In this document: positions 42,671 through 52,514 of the stretch, one piece after another
Layout: every line of letters starts with the position of its first letter
Numbering within the stretch: position 1 is the stretch's first letter
Source: Acidovorax kalamii
GTDB taxonomy: Bacteria; Pseudomonadota; Gammaproteobacteria; Burkholderiales; Burkholderiaceae_C
Direction: 5' to 3'
Assembly: GCF_002245625.1 (NCBI RefSeq)
Contig: NZ_NOIG01000004.1
Span: 620,001 to 684,000, forward strand
Length of the DNA stretch: 64,000 bases
The notes under the pieces: generated by a model
Database searches by the model: none
Told to the model about the DNA's origin: nothing
The model's input: only the letters and a program-made list of their open reading frames with translations
Translations under genes and position numbers: made by a program

Positions 42671-43555
42671 ATGAAAAGATGGCGGTGGGTGGGCTTGTGG
42701 TTGTCCGTGTGTCTGGCGGGCTGTGCCACCGTGCCGGGCGTGGTCACCGACACGGCGGGCGGCCGCACGGTGGAACATGCCCTGGCCGGGCAGGGCGCAC
42801 CGGTGGTGGTGTTCGAGAACGGGCTGGGGGCGAGCCTCGATTGGTGGGCCAAGGTCTGGCCCGACACCGTGCAGGAGACCACCGCGCTGGCATACAACCG
42901 CGCAGGCTACGGCCACAGCGAGGCATCGCCAGGCCCCCGCGACGGCGCCCATGTGGTGGAGGAACTGCGGGCGCTGCTCCAGGCACGCAAGCTGCCGCCA
43001 CCCTACGTGCTGGTGGGCCATTCGCTGGGCGGCTTGTACATGCAGCTGTTTGCGCGCCAATACCCCGGCGAAGTGGCGGCGCTGGTGCTGGTGGACTCCA
43101 CCCACCCTGACCAGATGCGCGGCGCGGGCAACCCAGACCTGTGGCCCACGTGGCTCAAAGTGGCCTTTCGCCTGGGCACCTCTGACGTGGTCAAACAGGA
43201 GCTGGCAGCGCTGGATGCCGCCGGGCAACGCGTTGCCAGCCTGCCGGTGGACCCCGCCGTGCCCGTGTTTGTGCTCAGCGCAATGCGCACCCCGGGTGCT
43301 TCGCCTGCGCTGGCAGACGATGTGCAACGAAAACGCGCCGATTTCGCCCATCTCTACCCCGGCTCTACCCAGGTGTGGGTGGACAGCGGGCACGGCATCC
43401 CCCTGGAGAAGCCCGAGGTGGTGGTGCAGGCGATTCGCGATGCGGTGCAGGCCGCCCGCGCGGCTCAGGCGACCCGCGCTGCGCCGCCGAGGTGTGCACC
43501 TGCGGTTGGCGGGCTGCCGGGTGCGTGCGCGCAGGGCGTGCAATCTGGTGGGTAA
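42671..43555 (+). CDS. Alpha/beta hydrolase, lipoprotein
   Basis: 294 residues. Lipobox LAGC near residue 16 predicts a membrane-attached periplasmic enzyme. Oxyanion region FENGLGASLDWW, nucleophile elbow VGHSLGGLY, an Asp in VFVLSAMRT-region strand and the catalytic His in DSGHGIPLEKP. The last 35 residues are Ala/Arg/Pro-rich and may be an extension beyond the fold. Substrate unknown. Confidence 0.85.
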   Translation: MKRWRWVGLWLSVCLAGCATVPGVVTDTAGGRTVEHALAGQGAPVVVFENGLGASLDWWAKVWPDTVQETTALAYNRAGYGHSEASPGPRDGAHVVEELRALLQARKLPPPYVLVGHSLGGLYMQLFARQYPGEVAALVLVDSTHPDQMRGAGNPDLWPTWLKVAFRLGTSDVVKQELAALDAAGQRVASLPVDPAVPVFVLSAMRTPGASPALADDVQRKRADFAHLYPGSTQVWVDSGHGIPLEKPEVVVQAIRDAVQAARAAQATRAAPPRCAPAVGGLPGACAQGVQSGG

Positions 43556-43559
43556 TCTG

Positions 43560-43622
43560 TTTGCTACAAATTGAATAGCTAACAATGAGTGCAGACGGGC
43601 GGAGAGAGCCATTTTGATTCAA
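43560..43622 (-). repeat. Dispersed intergenic repeat, copy 4
   Basis: The minus strand reads TTGAATCAAAATGGCTCTC, a GC-rich centre, then TTAGCTATTCAATTTGTAGC. Both end blocks match copy 1 closely. A long hairpin (43630-43672, GCCCCGTGCG with its partner) with a minus-strand T run lies just beside it. Confidence 0.65.
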
Positions 43623-43803
43623 GAAAAAAGCCCCGTGCGTTGCCCCAGCCGGTAGGCAAGGCGCACACGGGCGGGGGCGGGCCATGGGTTGCCGCTGATC
43701 TCAAAACGCGTGTTGCTGAGTTGGACTGCGGGAAACTCTGGAGGCCACACCCATGGCAATTTCATCGTGGCGCGCTGGCCAAACCCCGTGCCAGAATGAA
43801 ACG

Positions 43804-44691
43804 ATGAGCACCACCACCTCCTCCTTTAAGTCCAACGCAGACGGCACCCAGGTCACCACCTACACCTGGGCCCAAACCCAGGGCCAGCCTGTGGGCGTCG
43901 TTCAAATCTCCCACGGCCTTGCCGAGCATGGCGAGCGCTACGACCGCTTTGCGCGGGCGCTGAACGCCGCAGGCTTCATCGTCCACGCCGTGGACCATCG
44001 CGGCCACGGGCGCACTGCCGGTGGCAAGTTGGGCGACTTTGGCAGCGCAGGCTTCGGCGGCCTCATTGCCGACGTGGCCCAGTTCGGCGCGCTGCTGCGT
44101 GCGCAGCACGGGCCGCAGCAGCTTCCGCTCTTTTTGTTCGGCCACTCCATGGGCTCGTTCGCAGCGCAGGCGGCCATCCTGGACCATTCATCCACCTGGT
44201 CCGGCGTCATCCTGTCAGGCTCCACCGCCCTCGACCTGTTCGCCGCCGGCATGGCCAACGCCCCTGCCGACGCACCCGCCGGGCTCGCTGCCTTCAATGC
44301 AGGCTTTGAACACCGCACCGGCTACGAATGGCTGTCGCGCGATGCTGCCGAGGTCGATGCCTACGTGGCCGACCCATGGTGTGGCTGGGATGTGCCGCCC
44401 GACGTGATCCCCTCACTCTTCGCCCCCGCGCCCCGCCTGGCCGACCCCGTGCAGCTCGCACGCATCCGCAGCGATTTGCCCATCCTCATCGCGTCCGGCG
44501 ACGCAGACCCGCTGGCCGCAGGCGGGGTCTTGTTGGAGCAACTGGGGCAGCGGTATCGGGATGCCGGTGTGGCCGATGTGACGGTCAAGCTATACCCGGC
44601 GGCGCGGCATGAAATCCTGAATGAGACGAATCGGGATGAGGTGACGGGGGATGTGGTGGCGTGGCTGAAGGCGCGTGCGAACGTAGCCTAG
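43804..44691 (+). CDS. Lysophospholipase/monoacylglycerol-lipase-like alpha/beta hydrolase
   Basis: 295 residues, no signal peptide. Begins with the PldB-type region VVQISHGLAEHGERYDRFA and VDHRGHGRT, the elbow LFGHSMGSFAAQ near residue 118, ASGDADPLA with the catalytic Asp, and the final His in PAARHEILNE. Typical of Serine aminopeptidase S33/Hydrolase_4 lysophospholipases. No clear ribosome site for the ATG at 43804, which best fits the domain start. Confidence 0.88.
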   Translation: MSTTTSSFKSNADGTQVTTYTWAQTQGQPVGVVQISHGLAEHGERYDRFARALNAAGFIVHAVDHRGHGRTAGGKLGDFGSAGFGGLIADVAQFGALLRAQHGPQQLPLFLFGHSMGSFAAQAAILDHSSTWSGVILSGSTALDLFAAGMANAPADAPAGLAAFNAGFEHRTGYEWLSRDAAEVDAYVADPWCGWDVPPDVIPSLFAPAPRLADPVQLARIRSDLPILIASGDADPLAAGGVLLEQLGQRYRDAGVADVTVKLYPAARHEILNETNRDEVTGDVVAWLKARANVA

Positions 44692-44866
44692 GCAAGCCGC
44701 GGTTCCACAGCGGCAATTTGGCTGGTCTACGCCTGCTTTCAACAGTACTTGTGGATGCAGGTTGACGAGGCCGACTGTCAACGTTTCGCACAAAGGAGAG
44801 GCTTGGACTTCGCTGTGCGATCGGTTTTTTCCCGATGTTTTTTTCAGAGCCGCTTGAATGACTGCG

Positions 44867-45286
44867 TCAGCGATAGGCGTAGAGCTTTATCTCTTTGTCA
44901 CTGCGCTCCAGCTCGAAATTGCCAATAGCCTTCAGTTTGAGAACGATGGATTCAGCATTCTCGCCCTCTGCAGAAAGCTCAATCCACTCAACCTCTTTGT
45001 ACTTATAAAAACCGCGCGGTGTTCCAGAGATCATTCCCTCCATCGAACTCCGATAGTAAGAAAAGCCGAACGAACTGGACGATGGAATCCACATGTCTCT
45101 CGTGGATTCATCCCACACAAGTTTTACTTTGCAGAGTTCGAAGAGAAAACGAACGCTGACAAGTGCTTCGAGCAAACGAACCCATTTTGCGTCGCTCATG
45201 AAAGACGAGTTGAAGCGTTCGCGTATGAGAGCGTCTGTGCGGTCTCTTGAAAATTGCACAGAAATGCTGAAAGTCTTACTGGACAT
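44867..45286 (-). CDS. Hypothetical protein
   Basis: 139 residues from a clearly AT-richer region. The core SDAKWVRLLEALVSV and later YYRSSMEG, GFYKYKEVEWIEL recalls small unannotated families such as DUF6678, but I cannot confirm it. No signal or membrane segment. Nothing next to it on the same strand. Confidence 0.55.
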   Translation of the reverse strand: MSSKTFSISVQFSRDRTDALIRERFNSSFMSDAKWVRLLEALVSVRFLFELCKVKLVWDESTRDMWIPSSSSFGFSYYRSSMEGMISGTPRGFYKYKEVEWIELSAEGENAESIVLKLKAIGNFELERSDKEIKLYAYR

Positions 45287-45683
45287 TGAAATGCATCTCG
45301 ATTAAAAACATCACCAACCGCCAGCATCCCTAGCAGTGGGACAGAATTCGCCCGCTACTAGACGTTTGCCTGCAGCGTAAAATCCGAATAGCTGCAGAAA
45401 TTTCTAATAGGCAAAAATTTGTGGGTTCAAAAACCAGATTTGCTAGCGATGGCTTTTGTAACGAATTTGCTCAAGAATTTGGTTCGACAACCGTGTGGCG
45501 TGCAATAATGGGGTGGCTGGTTTTGTGGCGGCATTGAAATTTATTTTTATACGGTTTACGTGCCATCAAGCTAGACTAAAAGCACCTTCCCATGTTTTTC
45601 CGTGCCAATTTGGACAGGGAATGGCGGATATGGCCTGCGGGTTGGTGCGGCCCACATTACATTAACCTAATTTCGCATTAATC
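45287..45683. other. AT-rich stretch without a recognised gene
   Basis: About 400 bases of lower GC between divergent hypothetical genes. No frame longer than a few dozen codons looks coding. It includes possible promoter-like AT tracts at about 45535-45580 but no repeat, tRNA or IS end that I can identify. Confidence 0.4.
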
Positions 45684-45962
45684 ATGAGCATTCAGTGGAA
45701 CGAAGAAAACCTCTCTCTTTTGGGTAAGAATTTTCTTTCAAATGTCATTGGTAATATGCGATTTGAAGGTTCAGTAGTCAGATTCGGCGAGACTGGCACA
45801 GGGGCTCAGCCAAACTATCAAATCACTTTTCCTAACGAAAGAATTTGGACAATTCGTGGTTCTTCACACGAAACCTACGAAGATGCAGAGAAATTCAACA
45901 CCGATAGGATTTCTGACCCATTTTCCTTTGCCGTGATACGTGCTGCGCTACAAAAATGCTAA
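45684..45962 (+). CDS. Hypothetical protein, possible integron cassette gene
   Basis: 92 residues. Soluble, no signal; MSIQWNEENLSLLGKNFLS then a beta-rich part (GSVVRFGETGTGAQPNYQITFPNERIW). AT-rich codons unlike the neighbourhood. Its TAA stop lies at the left end of an attC-like site, which is how integron gene cassettes are built. Function not recognised. Confidence 0.6.
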   Translation: MSIQWNEENLSLLGKNFLSNVIGNMRFEGSVVRFGETGTGAQPNYQITFPNERIWTIRGSSHETYEDAEKFNTDRISDPFSFAVIRAALQKC

Positions 45963-46016
45963 CTCGGTGCTCAAGCCGCACAGTATGCTGCGGTTGACCT
46001 AGCTTTTTCGTTAGAC
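45957..46016 (+). repeat. attC-like recombination site
   Basis: CTAAC at 45959-45963 and GTTAGAC (GTTRRRY) at 46010-46016 are complementary outer boxes. Inside, TCAAGCCGCA (45971-45980) pairs with TGCGGTTGA (45989-45997) leaving one unpaired G, the extrahelical base that marks attC strands. Loop is CAGTATGC. Spacer lengths are uneven, and no integrase gene is in the window. Confidence 0.5.
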
Positions 46017-46028
46017 CCCACACACGGC

Positions 46029-46715
46029 ATGCCTGAAGTAAGTAAACATCATCAACCCGACATTGCGCACCACGTCCGTCAGGCTGTGGCTTGGCTGTCA
46101 ACTAGCGCAGAGGGTGAAAATACCGCTGCGCTCTCGTATGCAGCCTTTGAACTACGCTTTGCCGTAGAACGTCTGGCGATTCACTACTGGGCGGCATTGC
46201 TAGATCGAAAACCAGAGGAGCAAGACCTGCGGGATATCGAGTCATTCAAGCGGGTCGAGCGTCGAATCTACGAGCTCGGTGGGCACCAACGAGAGATAGA
46301 CGGGCACTTTGCCTTTATGCGCATTGTGTTCGGCGCCGTAAAAATCGAAATCCCGTTCCTCACTCCAGAGATTGGAGCGCTATCTAGGTACTGGCACGAG
46401 TGCAGCGAGCTCTGCCACATTGCATGGCCGTTGTCTTGCGCGGTTCCAGAGGTCCGGAAGACTGCCTTCGCTGCACTTACTGAAATCTCCGAGACACTGT
46501 CCGCTCATGTTCAGAGTCTCGGATGGCCGGTTCTCAAAGACGCTGCGTTTGCCGATCTTCGCAACCGATTTATTGCAGGTGAGGCAACGGCAGATGATGT
46601 TCTTGCTCACGTGCAACGGACCGGCCTCTGGGCGAGGGCGGAGTTCCCTGATGGCAGGGCACCGCAATTCGTCGGTGAGCCTCTGCCGCCAAGTGAAACT
46701 AATGCGGCACGATGA
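46029..46715 (+). CDS. Hypothetical protein, possible integron cassette gene
   Basis: 228 residues, mostly helical. Starts 12 bases after the attC-like site with no ribosome site, as in many cassettes. YAAFELRFAVERLAIHYW and the following charged helices suggest a helical-bundle protein; no membrane segment and no motif I can name. A GTTGAGC (GTTRRRY type) at 46803-46809 could end a second attC, but its inner arms do not pair well. Confidence 0.6.
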   Translation: MPEVSKHHQPDIAHHVRQAVAWLSTSAEGENTAALSYAAFELRFAVERLAIHYWAALLDRKPEEQDLRDIESFKRVERRIYELGGHQREIDGHFAFMRIVFGAVKIEIPFLTPEIGALSRYWHECSELCHIAWPLSCAVPEVRKTAFAALTEISETLSAHVQSLGWPVLKDAAFADLRNRFIAGEATADDVLAHVQRTGLWARAEFPDGRAPQFVGEPLPPSETNAAR

Positions 46716-46939
46716 ACCGCCGTCCTGGGCCGAGCCCACCCTTCCAGGGGGCCGCCAACCTGCGGCGCTTCGCTTGCTGGTCGCTGGCACTTGAAGCTAA
46801 ACGTTGAGCGTCTGCTTTCATCTGCGGCCACTGGCCGCTGCTGGCCGATAGTACGCAGTTGATGCATTGCTTCGTGGAGACCTATCGCTGCGCAGAGGTT
46901 AGAACACTGGGAATTCGATTTCGTGGTCCACCAATCAAT
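46716..46939. other. Intergenic stretch
   Basis: About 220 bases between the cassette-like gene and the end of the Lon-like protease gene. Contains GTTGAGC at 46803-46809 and several GC-rich partial palindromes (for example GGCCACTGGCC at 46836-46846), but no clear terminator or gene. Confidence 0.35.
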
Positions 46940-49432
46940 CTATCGACCCCGAACCCCTCGCCCCCTCCGCGCACCTCCCGCGACCTGACAAGCCCTCCGA
47001 TAAGCCCGCAGCGTCACCTCCGCCCGCTGCATCACCGTGTCTTCCACCGTAGCAGCCCCCCCGGCCAGCTCATCCGCCTGTGCCTGCAGCAACTCCGCCG
47101 GGCTCATGCCCGACGCCTCGCCCGTCAGCAGCGCAATCCCCTCGCTCACATGCCCCATGGTGTAGACGTGGAACAGACCGCGCTGCACCGCGTCCAGCAC
47201 GCTGCGGTCCAGCATCAGGTGGCGCTGGTTGCGGGCGGGGATCAGCACGCCGTGGGTGCCGTCCAGCCCGGCCGTCGCACAGGCGCGGAACCAGCCTTCG
47301 ATCTTTTCGTTGATGCCGCCCACGGGCAGCACTTCGCCGTGTTGGTTCAATGCGCCGGTCACGGCGATGCCCTGGCGCAGGGGCAGGCCTGACAGGCTGG
47401 ACAGCAGCGCGTACAACTCTGCGCACGAGGCGGAGTCGCCTTCCACGCCGCTGTATTCCTGCTCGAACACGATGGACGCATTCAGCGCCAGCGGCGCCAC
47501 GTGGCTGAACAGTGCGGTGAGGTAGCTGTGCAGGATGAGCACGCCCTTGTCGTGGATGGGCCCAGACATATCGACCTCGCGCTCGATGTTGAGCAGGCCC
47601 TCTTGCCCGGCAAAGGTGCGCGCGGTGATGCGCACGGGGAAGCCAAACCGGTAGTCGCCCAGGTCGATCTGCGTCATGGCGTTGATCTGGCCGGTGATGG
47701 AGCCTGCCAGCGAGATCAGGCGCTCGCCCTCAGTGATGGAGTCGTGCAGCTCTTCTTCGGGCTGGTTGTGGCGCTGGGTGCGGGCGGCCAGGGCGGCCTG
47801 CACATCGGTGGCCTGCACCAGCGTGGCGCCGCGCGCCTTGCACAGGGCGGCGCTTTCGATGGCCAGCGCTTCGGTGTGCGCAAAGCGTGCGCTCTGGCGG
47901 CGCTGGTCGTCGGCCTCGCGGTGGGTCTGCTCCAGCACCAGGGCCACGGCGTCGGGGCCGAAGTGGGGCAGGCCGCGCTTTTTGCAGACTTGGGCCACCA
48001 GGATGGCGGTGGCGTGGTGGGTGGCGGGCGTGGCGGCAAAGTGGTCTGAAAAATCCACCTTCACGCGAAAGCGGCGTGCGGCGTCGGGGTCGGCGTCTTG
48101 CAAGGCGTAGTACTCGTCCACCGATCCGATCAGCACGATCTTCACATCCACGTCCACCGGCTCGGGCTGCAGCGCCACGGCGCCGCCGGGGCCGTGGCCC
48201 GGGCCGCCGCCGCCTTCCTCAATCTGCAGGCGGCCGCAGCGCAAAAAGCGGCGCAGGCGTTGCCACAGGCCTTCTTCGGCGGCCAGGTCGTGCAGGTGCA
48301 GCAGGATGAAGCCGCCGTGCGCCTTGAGCAGGCTGCCCGCGTGGATGCCGGTGTGGTCGGCCTGCACGGTGTCGGCGTCCGATCCATGCTCGATGCTGCC
48401 AAACAGCGTGCGCTGGGTGGGGTTGTCTTCCACCACCACGGGTGCGGCGGTGCGGCCGTGGTTGTCTACCACCAGGTTCACCTGGCAGCGGGCCAGCAGG
48501 TCGTCGAGCGCGTCCTTGCGGTCGTCTTCGGCGTCGGTGCCCTGGTCGCCACCGCGTTCGGTGTCCAGGGGCTCGAACAGGTCGATGTCGCCCAGCACCG
48601 CCTGCTCCACCTGGTCGAGCCAGTGGGTGAGCTTGACGGTGTCCTTGATCTGCTTGCGCAGGCCCTGGCGGATGTCGTGCAGCGCGTGTTCCACCAGGGG
48701 CTTGATGGTCTGGCGGCGCAGGGCGGCCAGGGCGTCGTCGCGGGCGCGCTCCAGCGGGCGGGCGGCTTCCAGAAAGCGGGCGATCTCGGTGCGCAGTTCA
48801 TGTTCGGCGGCGTCGATCTCTGCGCGGCGCTCGCGCGGCAGGGCGCGGGCTTCGGCTTCGGTCAGCGCCTGGCCTTTGGGGCCGGTGAGGGTGAACACCA
48901 TCTGCCCGCCGTCGCGCGTCAGGCGGAACTGGCGGGCCTCGGCAAACGCGTCCAGCACGGCAAAGGCCTCGGCCTCTTGCGCCTGCCAGGTTTTTTCGAT
49001 GCGCTCGGCCTCGGCCTTGAAGTCTGCGGCGGCCAGGCGCTTGGGGATGTCGGCCTGCAGGTTCTTGGCCATGTCGGCCAGGCCTTGGCGCAGCTGGCGG
49101 CCCTGGCCCGCTGGCAGGCGCAGTGCGCGGGGGCGGTCGGGCGTGTCGAAGTTGTGCAGGTAGCACAGGTCGGGCGGCACGGCGCGTTCTGCCGCAGCGG
49201 TCTGCATGGCCTGGCGCAGCAGCGACGCGCGCCCGCTGCCCACTTCGCCCAGCACGAACAGGTGGTAGTCGGGCTGGTGCAGGCCCAGGCCAAACTGCGC
49301 GGCGGCCTGGGCGCGCTCCTGGCCGATCCAGGGCAGGGGCAGGTCTTGCAGCTCGGCCGTGCTGGCAAAGCCCAGCGTGGCGGGGTTGATCGTCAGCCGC
49401 AGCTGGTGGGGGGCGAGGGCAAAGGCGGGCAT
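46940..49432 (-). CDS. Lon-type ATP-dependent protease family protein (LonB/YcbZ-like)
   Basis: 830 residues. The C-terminal S16 protease domain is intact: catalytic Ser in GDSASCAEL and Lys in GGINEKIEGW, with PVGGINEK and HGVLIPARNQRHL. The N-terminal ATPase is degenerate: GEVGSGRASLL in place of a full Walker A, and AHGGFILLHLHDL where an acidic Walker B is expected, as in YcbZ-like proteins. A charged helical insert fills about residues 150-290. It probably degrades or remodels proteins with altered ATP use. Monocistronic, downstream of hemH on the same strand. Confidence 0.88.
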   Translation of the reverse strand: MPAFALAPHQLRLTINPATLGFASTAELQDLPLPWIGQERAQAAAQFGLGLHQPDYHLFVLGEVGSGRASLLRQAMQTAAAERAVPPDLCYLHNFDTPDRPRALRLPAGQGRQLRQGLADMAKNLQADIPKRLAAADFKAEAERIEKTWQAQEAEAFAVLDAFAEARQFRLTRDGGQMVFTLTGPKGQALTEAEARALPRERRAEIDAAEHELRTEIARFLEAARPLERARDDALAALRRQTIKPLVEHALHDIRQGLRKQIKDTVKLTHWLDQVEQAVLGDIDLFEPLDTERGGDQGTDAEDDRKDALDDLLARCQVNLVVDNHGRTAAPVVVEDNPTQRTLFGSIEHGSDADTVQADHTGIHAGSLLKAHGGFILLHLHDLAAEEGLWQRLRRFLRCGRLQIEEGGGGPGHGPGGAVALQPEPVDVDVKIVLIGSVDEYYALQDADPDAARRFRVKVDFSDHFAATPATHHATAILVAQVCKKRGLPHFGPDAVALVLEQTHREADDQRRQSARFAHTEALAIESAALCKARGATLVQATDVQAALAARTQRHNQPEEELHDSITEGERLISLAGSITGQINAMTQIDLGDYRFGFPVRITARTFAGQEGLLNIEREVDMSGPIHDKGVLILHSYLTALFSHVAPLALNASIVFEQEYSGVEGDSASCAELYALLSSLSGLPLRQGIAVTGALNQHGEVLPVGGINEKIEGWFRACATAGLDGTHGVLIPARNQRHLMLDRSVLDAVQRGLFHVYTMGHVSEGIALLTGEASGMSPAELLQAQADELAGGAATVEDTVMQRAEVTLRAYRRACQVAGGARRGRGVRGR

Positions 49433-49519
49433 CGGTGCGGAATGTGGGTGGGGGCAGGCCGCAGCGCCGGGCGGTGCACATGGCGCTGTGGTTGGGCGCG
49501 GTGGCGGGGAGCTGCAGCC

Positions 49520-49590
49520 TTCAAAATATGAATAAAAAAGGCCATCTGCGCGCGGTGGGTATGCCTTTTAAGCTATCAAAATAATAGTAA
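49520..49590 (+). repeat. Dispersed intergenic repeat, copy 5
   Basis: TTCAAAATATGAATAAAAAAGG, then CCATCTGCGCGCGG, then TTTTAAGCTATCAAAATAATAG. Same block order as copy 2. It lies between hemH and the Lon-like gene. Confidence 0.65.
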
Positions 49591-49594
49591 ACGA

Positions 49595-50710
49595 TCAATG
49601 GGCCACGGGGCAGGCCCCGGCGGGGGCGCCCCCGGCTTGCGCGTGGCTGCGTGCATCGGCCAGCGCTGCAGCGGTGGGGGCCTCGGTGGGCCAGCCCGCC
49701 AGGTGCTGCTGGGCCACGCGGCTCAGCGCGGTGATCCAGTGGTTGTTGTCGTTCAGGCAGGGGATGTAGTGAAACTCCTGCCCGCCCGCGTGCAGGAAGG
49801 CCTCGCGCACTTCCATGTTGATTTCTTCCAGCGTCTCCAGGCAGTCGCTGGTGAAGCCGGGGCACACCACGTCCACCCGCCGCGTGCCCGCCTTGCCCAG
49901 CGCCTCGATGGTGGGCTGGGTGTAGGGCTCCAGCCACTTGGCCTTGCCAAAGCGCGACTGGAAGGTGATGCGGTAGCGCTCCTCGCGCAGGCCCAGGCGT
50001 TCGGCCAGCAGGCGGCCGGTTTTGCGCGCCTCGCAGTGGTAGGGGTCGCCCAGGTGCAGGGTGCGCTCGGGCACGCCATGAAAGCTCATCACCAGCTGGT
50101 CGGGTTGGCCGTGGTGCTTCCAGTGCGTTTCGATGGTGCGGGCCAGCGCGTCGATGTAGCCGGGGGCGTCGTGGTAGTGGTTGACGAAGCGCAGCTCAGG
50201 CACGTTGCGCGTGCGTGCGGCCCAGGTGTAGACGGCGTCAAACACGCTGGCCGTGGTGGTGGCCGAGTATTGCGGGTACAGCGGCAGGATGAGGATGCGC
50301 GTGGCGCCCTCGGCCTTCAGGGCATCGAGCTGGCTGGCGATGGACGGGTTGCCGTAGCGCATGGCGTGGCGCACCAGCACCGCGTGGCCTGCCTCGCCCA
50401 GCCAGCCGCGCAGCAGTGTGGCCTGCTTGGCCGTCCAGTGCGCCAGGGGCGAGCCCTCGGGCGTCCAGATGCTCGCGTATTTGGCGGCGGATTTGGCGGG
50501 CCGGGTACGCAGGATGATGCCGTGCAGGATGGGCCACCACAGCAGCTTGGGGATCTCCACCACGCGGTGGTCGCCCAAAAACTGCGCCAGATAGCGGCGC
50601 ACGGCCGGGGCCGTGGGTTCGTCGGGCGTGCCCAGGTTGCACAGCAGCACGGCGGTGCGCTCGGCCTGGCCGTGGGTGTATGGGGGTTCGGGGGCAAAGG
50701 TGGAGGGCAT
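49595..50710 (-). CDS. hemH: Ferrochelatase
   Basis: 371 residues; inserts Fe(II) into protoporphyrin IX, the last step of haem synthesis. Conserved blocks: [47 protein letters not shown], the active-site His in [11 protein letters not shown], and the metal-path region CLNDNNHW with its glutamate upstream in [11 protein letters not shown]. About 20 low-complexity residues extend the C-terminus. Start at 50710 is the only Met before the family start; an upstream extension overlaps the HAD gene and is rejected. Confidence 0.95.
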   Translation of the reverse strand: MPSTFAPEPPYTHGQAERTAVLLCNLGTPDEPTAPAVRRYLAQFLGDHRVVEIPKLLWWPILHGIILRTRPAKSAAKYASIWTPEGSPLAHWTAKQATLLRGWLGEAGHAVLVRHAMRYGNPSIASQLDALKAEGATRILILPLYPQYSATTTASVFDAVYTWAARTRNVPELRFVNHYHDAPGYIDALARTIETHWKHHGQPDQLVMSFHGVPERTLHLGDPYHCEARKTGRLLAERLGLREERYRITFQSRFGKAKWLEPYTQPTIEALGKAGTRRVDVVCPGFTSDCLETLEEINMEVREAFLHAGGQEFHYIPCLNDNNHWITALSRVAQQHLAGWPTEAPTAAALADARSHAQAGGAPAGACPVAH

Positions 50711-50800
50711 GGCCCGATTGTGGCAAATGGGCCGGGCCTTGGCGGGCACGCGGGATCTGCGGCACATCCGCTGGTTACCGTCGGGTATTCTTGCCGCACC

Positions 50801-51547
50801 ATGACCGCCCCCCAGCCTCAACCCACCGCGCCTGCGCTGGCATCCGCCCCGCAGCTGGACACCGCCCGCATCCGCGCCATCTCCATCGACCTGGACGACA
50901 CGCTCTGGCCCATCTGGCCCACCATCACCCGGGCCGAACGCGTGCTGCTGGACTGGCTCACGCACCATGCGCCCGCCACGGCGGCTTTGTTCTCCAGCAC
51001 CGAGTCGTTGCGCGCCATCCGCAACCAGATGGTGGCGCTGCGGCCCGACCTGCTGCATGACCTGAGCGCGCTGCGGCGCGAGTCCATCCGCCTGGCGCTG
51101 ACCCAGGCGGGCGACGAGCCCGCGCTGGCCGAACCGGCGTTTGACCTGTTTTTTGCCGAGCGCATGCGCGTGGAGCTGTTTGACGACGCGCACGACACGC
51201 TGGCTTTCTTGTCGGCACGCTACCCGGTGGTGGCGGTGTCCAACGGCAATGCCGACGTGCACCGCATCGGCATCGGCCACTACTTTCGCCACAGCATCAG
51301 CGCGTCGGAGTTTGGCGTGGCCAAGCCCGATGCGCGCATCTTCCACGCCGCCGCCACCGCCGCCGACGTGTTGCCCCACGAGGTTCTGCACGTGGGCGAT
51401 GACGCCACACTGGATGCGCAGGGCGCGCTGAACGCGGGCATGCAGGCCGTGTGGATCAACAGCGCCAACCACCCCTGGCCGCACGACGACACGCCGCCGC
51501 ATGCCACGGTGGACAGCCTCACGGCGCTGTGCAGGCTGTTGGCCTGA
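50801..51547 (+). CDS. HAD-superfamily hydrolase
   Basis: 248 residues. Motif [14 protein letters not shown] with the nucleophile Asp at about 29, motif [12 protein letters not shown], lysine in [10 protein letters not shown], and motif [19 protein letters not shown]. Subfamily IA phosphatase with a helical cap; substrate unknown (FMN and other phosphates are common). Divergent from hemH with a 90-base gap. Confidence 0.93.
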   Translation: MTAPQPQPTAPALASAPQLDTARIRAISIDLDDTLWPIWPTITRAERVLLDWLTHHAPATAALFSSTESLRAIRNQMVALRPDLLHDLSALRRESIRLALTQAGDEPALAEPAFDLFFAERMRVELFDDAHDTLAFLSARYPVVAVSNGNADVHRIGIGHYFRHSISASEFGVAKPDARIFHAAATAADVLPHEVLHVGDDATLDAQGALNAGMQAVWINSANHPWPHDDTPPHATVDSLTALCRLLA

Positions 51548-51659
51548 CGGGCTTCCCTCGGTTCGGTTTCTTGCCTCAGGTCAAGGTTTGGGCGTGCGGT
51601 GGTTGAAGCCGCTGCCCGTTGAAGTCACACTCACCCGTCGCTGAGCGACCCCTCCCACC

Positions 51660-52514
51660 ATGCCCCGTAATCCCCCGCCATTGCCCGCCATCCGCACCAT
51701 CGGCTTGATGCAGCCCATGACCTGGCTGGTGCTGGCCTGGCGCGACATGGCGCGGGCGGGCTGGATCAGCTTTGCGCATGGGCTGGCGCTCACGCTGTTC
51801 GGGGCGGCCATCTTTGCGGTGGGGCACCACCGATTCTGGCTGCTGGCGGGGGCGCTGTCGGGCTTTCTGGTGGTGGCGCCGGTGCTGGCCACCAGCCTGT
51901 ATGCGCTGAGCCGCGCGCTGGAGCGCGGCGAGCCTGCCAACCTGGGCGTGGTGCTCAAGACCTGGTTCAACTGGCAGAACAGCCACGTGAACAAATGGGG
52001 CAACGACTACTGGTGCATGGTGCAGTTTGGTGCCCTGCTGGCGCTGGCGGCCTCGGGCTGGGTCATGACTTCGGCGGCGCTCATCACTCTGCTGGCGCCG
52101 GTGCCGATCGAGACCCCGCTCGACTTTCTGCGCCACGTGGTCATGGCGCGCGATGGCTGGTTGTTTGAAATCTGGCTGGCCCTGGGCAGCCTGATGGCCG
52201 CGCCGATTTTTGCGTCCAGCGTGGTCGCCATGCCGCTGCTGCTGGACCGCCGCGCCACGCTGTTGCAGGCGGTGCTGACAAGCTGGCAGGCCGTGGTGGT
52301 CAACCCGCTGCCCATGGCGTTCTGGGCGGCGATCATCCTGGGCTTTACCTTGCTGGGCCTGGGCTCGCTGCTGCTGGGCCTGATCGCCGTGATGCCCATG
52401 CTGGGCCACGCCAGCTGGCACGCCTACCGCGACCTGGTGGATGCATCCAGCCTGCCCGAGCGCGACCTGGCTGCACCCGCTGCACCGGCGCGTGCGCCTG
52501 GAGGGGCATCGTGA
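51660..52514 (+). CDS. DUF2189 integral membrane protein
   Basis: 284 residues with about six membrane segments. W-R-D-M-A-R-AGWISFAHGLALTLFG near residue 27 is typical of DUF2189 proteins. Function unknown. Its stop overlaps the GTG start of the next gene by three bases, so they are coupled. Confidence 0.88.
   Translation: MPRNPPPLPAIRTIGLMQPMTWLVLAWRDMARAGWISFAHGLALTLFGAAIFAVGHHRFWLLAGALSGFLVVAPVLATSLYALSRALERGEPANLGVVLKTWFNWQNSHVNKWGNDYWCMVQFGALLALAASGWVMTSAALITLLAPVPIETPLDFLRHVVMARDGWLFEIWLALGSLMAAPIFASSVVAMPLLLDRRATLLQAVLTSWQAVVVNPLPMAFWAAIILGFTLLGLGSLLLGLIAVMPMLGHASWHAYRDLVDASSLPERDLAAPAAPARAPGGAS

Noticed and set aside
43624..43672. Long hairpin with T run on the minus strand
   Set aside because: GCCCCGTGCG pairs with CGCACACGGGC and would terminate minus-strand transcription, but no minus-strand gene ends there. 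It may be part of the adjacent repeat copy, so it is not called a terminator.
46803..46809. GTTGAGC as the end of a second attC
   Set aside because: It fits GTTRRRY, but no well-paired inner arms with an extrahelical base could be found upstream, so only the first site is listed.
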